This document shows positions 63,596-64,000 of a stretch of DNA of 64,000 bases, piece by piece. The DNA comes from Sulfurimonas sp. (GTDB lineage Bacteria > Campylobacterota > Campylobacteria > Campylobacterales > Sulfurimonadaceae): positions 1 to 64,000 of the forward strand of contig NZ_JAQTLH010000003.1 of NCBI RefSeq assembly GCF_028714975.1. The letters are read 5' to 3'. Under the pieces are notes generated by a model, which had not been told where the DNA came from, ran no database searches, and saw nothing but the letters and a program-made list of their open reading frames with translations. Position 1 is the first letter of the stretch, and each line of letters begins with the position of its first letter. Position numbers and translations under genes: made by a program.

Positions 63596-64000
63596 ATGGG
63601 CAATTTGCTAAACAACGATAATATACAAACTATAAATATTGAAGAATCTCTTCAAAACAGCTACCTTGATTACTCTATGAGCGTAATCGTAGGACGTGCT
63701 CTGCCTGATGTTCGCGACGGACTTAAACCAGTTCACAGAAGAATTCTTTATGCTATGGATAAATTAAGCCTCTCGGCAGGAGCAAAATTTAAAAAATCAG
63801 CCCGTATCGTCGGTGACGTTATCGGTCAATACCACCCACACGGCGATACAGCCGTTTACGATGCACTTGTTCGTATGGCTCAAGACTTCTCTATGAGAAT
63901 GCAGTTAGTTGACGGTCAAGGAAACTTTGGTTCAGTTGACGGCGATAGTGCTGCTGCTATGCGTTATACCGAAGCTAGAATGACGAAATATGCCGGAGAA
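63596..64000 (+). CDS. gyrA: DNA gyrase subunit A (5' part)
   Basis: The first 135 codons of gyrA, cut by the window edge. The start ATG at 63596 is preceded by TAGGTG. The reading begins [20 protein letters not shown] and continues with [33 protein letters not shown] (key residues of the winged-helix core). The quinolone-resistance region [20 protein letters not shown] has Thr85 and Asp89 at the positions of E. coli Ser83 and Asp87. The catalytic Tyr124 is in AAMRYTEAR. Ordinary, functional-looking gene. Confidence 0.96.
   Translation, partial: MGNLLNNDNIQTINIEESLQNSYLDYSMSVIVGRALPDVRDGLKPVHRRILYAMDKLSLSAGAKFKKSARIVGDVIGQYHPHGDTAVYDALVRMAQDFSMRMQLVDGQGNFGSVDGDSAAAMRYTEARMTKYAGE

Overview
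The window is a chromosomal segment of a Campylobacterota (Epsilonproteobacteria) bacterium, most like Sulfurimonas. Evidence: low-GC, densely packed genes; a flagellar block aroQ-folK-flhF-flhG-(membrane protein)-fliA-fliM-fliY followed by an amidohydrolase and sppA in the order known from Campylobacter jejuni (Cj0066c-Cj0059c, Cj0067, Cj0068); an HsrA/CosR-type response regulator; and a futalosine-pathway deaminase. The assignment rests on remembered gene order and protein families, not on a database search.

Layout. 1-245: promoter and leader of a stable-RNA (probably rRNA) operon running off the left edge. 246-8173 (-): mnmA, LOG-family gene, fliY, fliM, fliA, small membrane protein, flhG, flhF, folK, aroQ, tightly packed and probably one operon. 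8262-10342 (+): futalosine-type deaminase and sppA. 10354-26075 (-): ogt, two poorly known genes, xseA, menaquinone methyltransferase, ribD, the translation block rimP-rbfA-infB-ylxR, thrB, tsaB, lpxC, M23 peptidase, DHH phosphoesterase, flhB, nadC, nadA. 26182-31160 (+): plsY, folB, HsrA/CosR-like regulator with an adjacent histidine kinase, ferredoxin, ppx. 31306-33567 (-): bamA. 33729-38038: a 4.3-kb integrated element between 24-bp direct repeats. 38130: tyrA. 39166-52404 (-): a lipoprotein, then two Bat (MoxR/VWA) modules separated by LPP20, CsgG-like and TraT-like lipoprotein genes. 52499-52660: tRNA-Lys and tRNA-Glu behind a consensus promoter. 52768-53267: brnT-brnA. 53509-58176 (+): a diguanylate cyclase and a chemoreceptor with similar sensor domains. 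58173-63396 (-): CDF transporter, tonB, and the nitrogen locus amt-glnB-amt. 63596 to the right edge (+): start of gyrA.

The most interesting parts are: (a) the small element in the bamA-tyrA gap, which carries an HUH replication protein, a tyrosine integrase overlapping its own attachment site, a RelE/ParE-type toxin-antitoxin pair and a strong promoter with a palindromic operator, but no recognisable capsid, secretion or mobilisation gene; (b) an identical palindrome (TGATTAA-N3-TTAATCA) at exactly the same distance from the -10 box and start codon of both amt genes, which looks like an undescribed nitrogen operator in an activator position; (c) a 94-bp unit repeated three times upstream of glnB plus a diverged inverted copy downstream, with covarying hairpin arms; (d) the double Bat locus; (e) an HsrA/CosR-type regulator that keeps its phospho-acceptor and sits next to a kinase, unlike the orphan H. 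pylori homologue.
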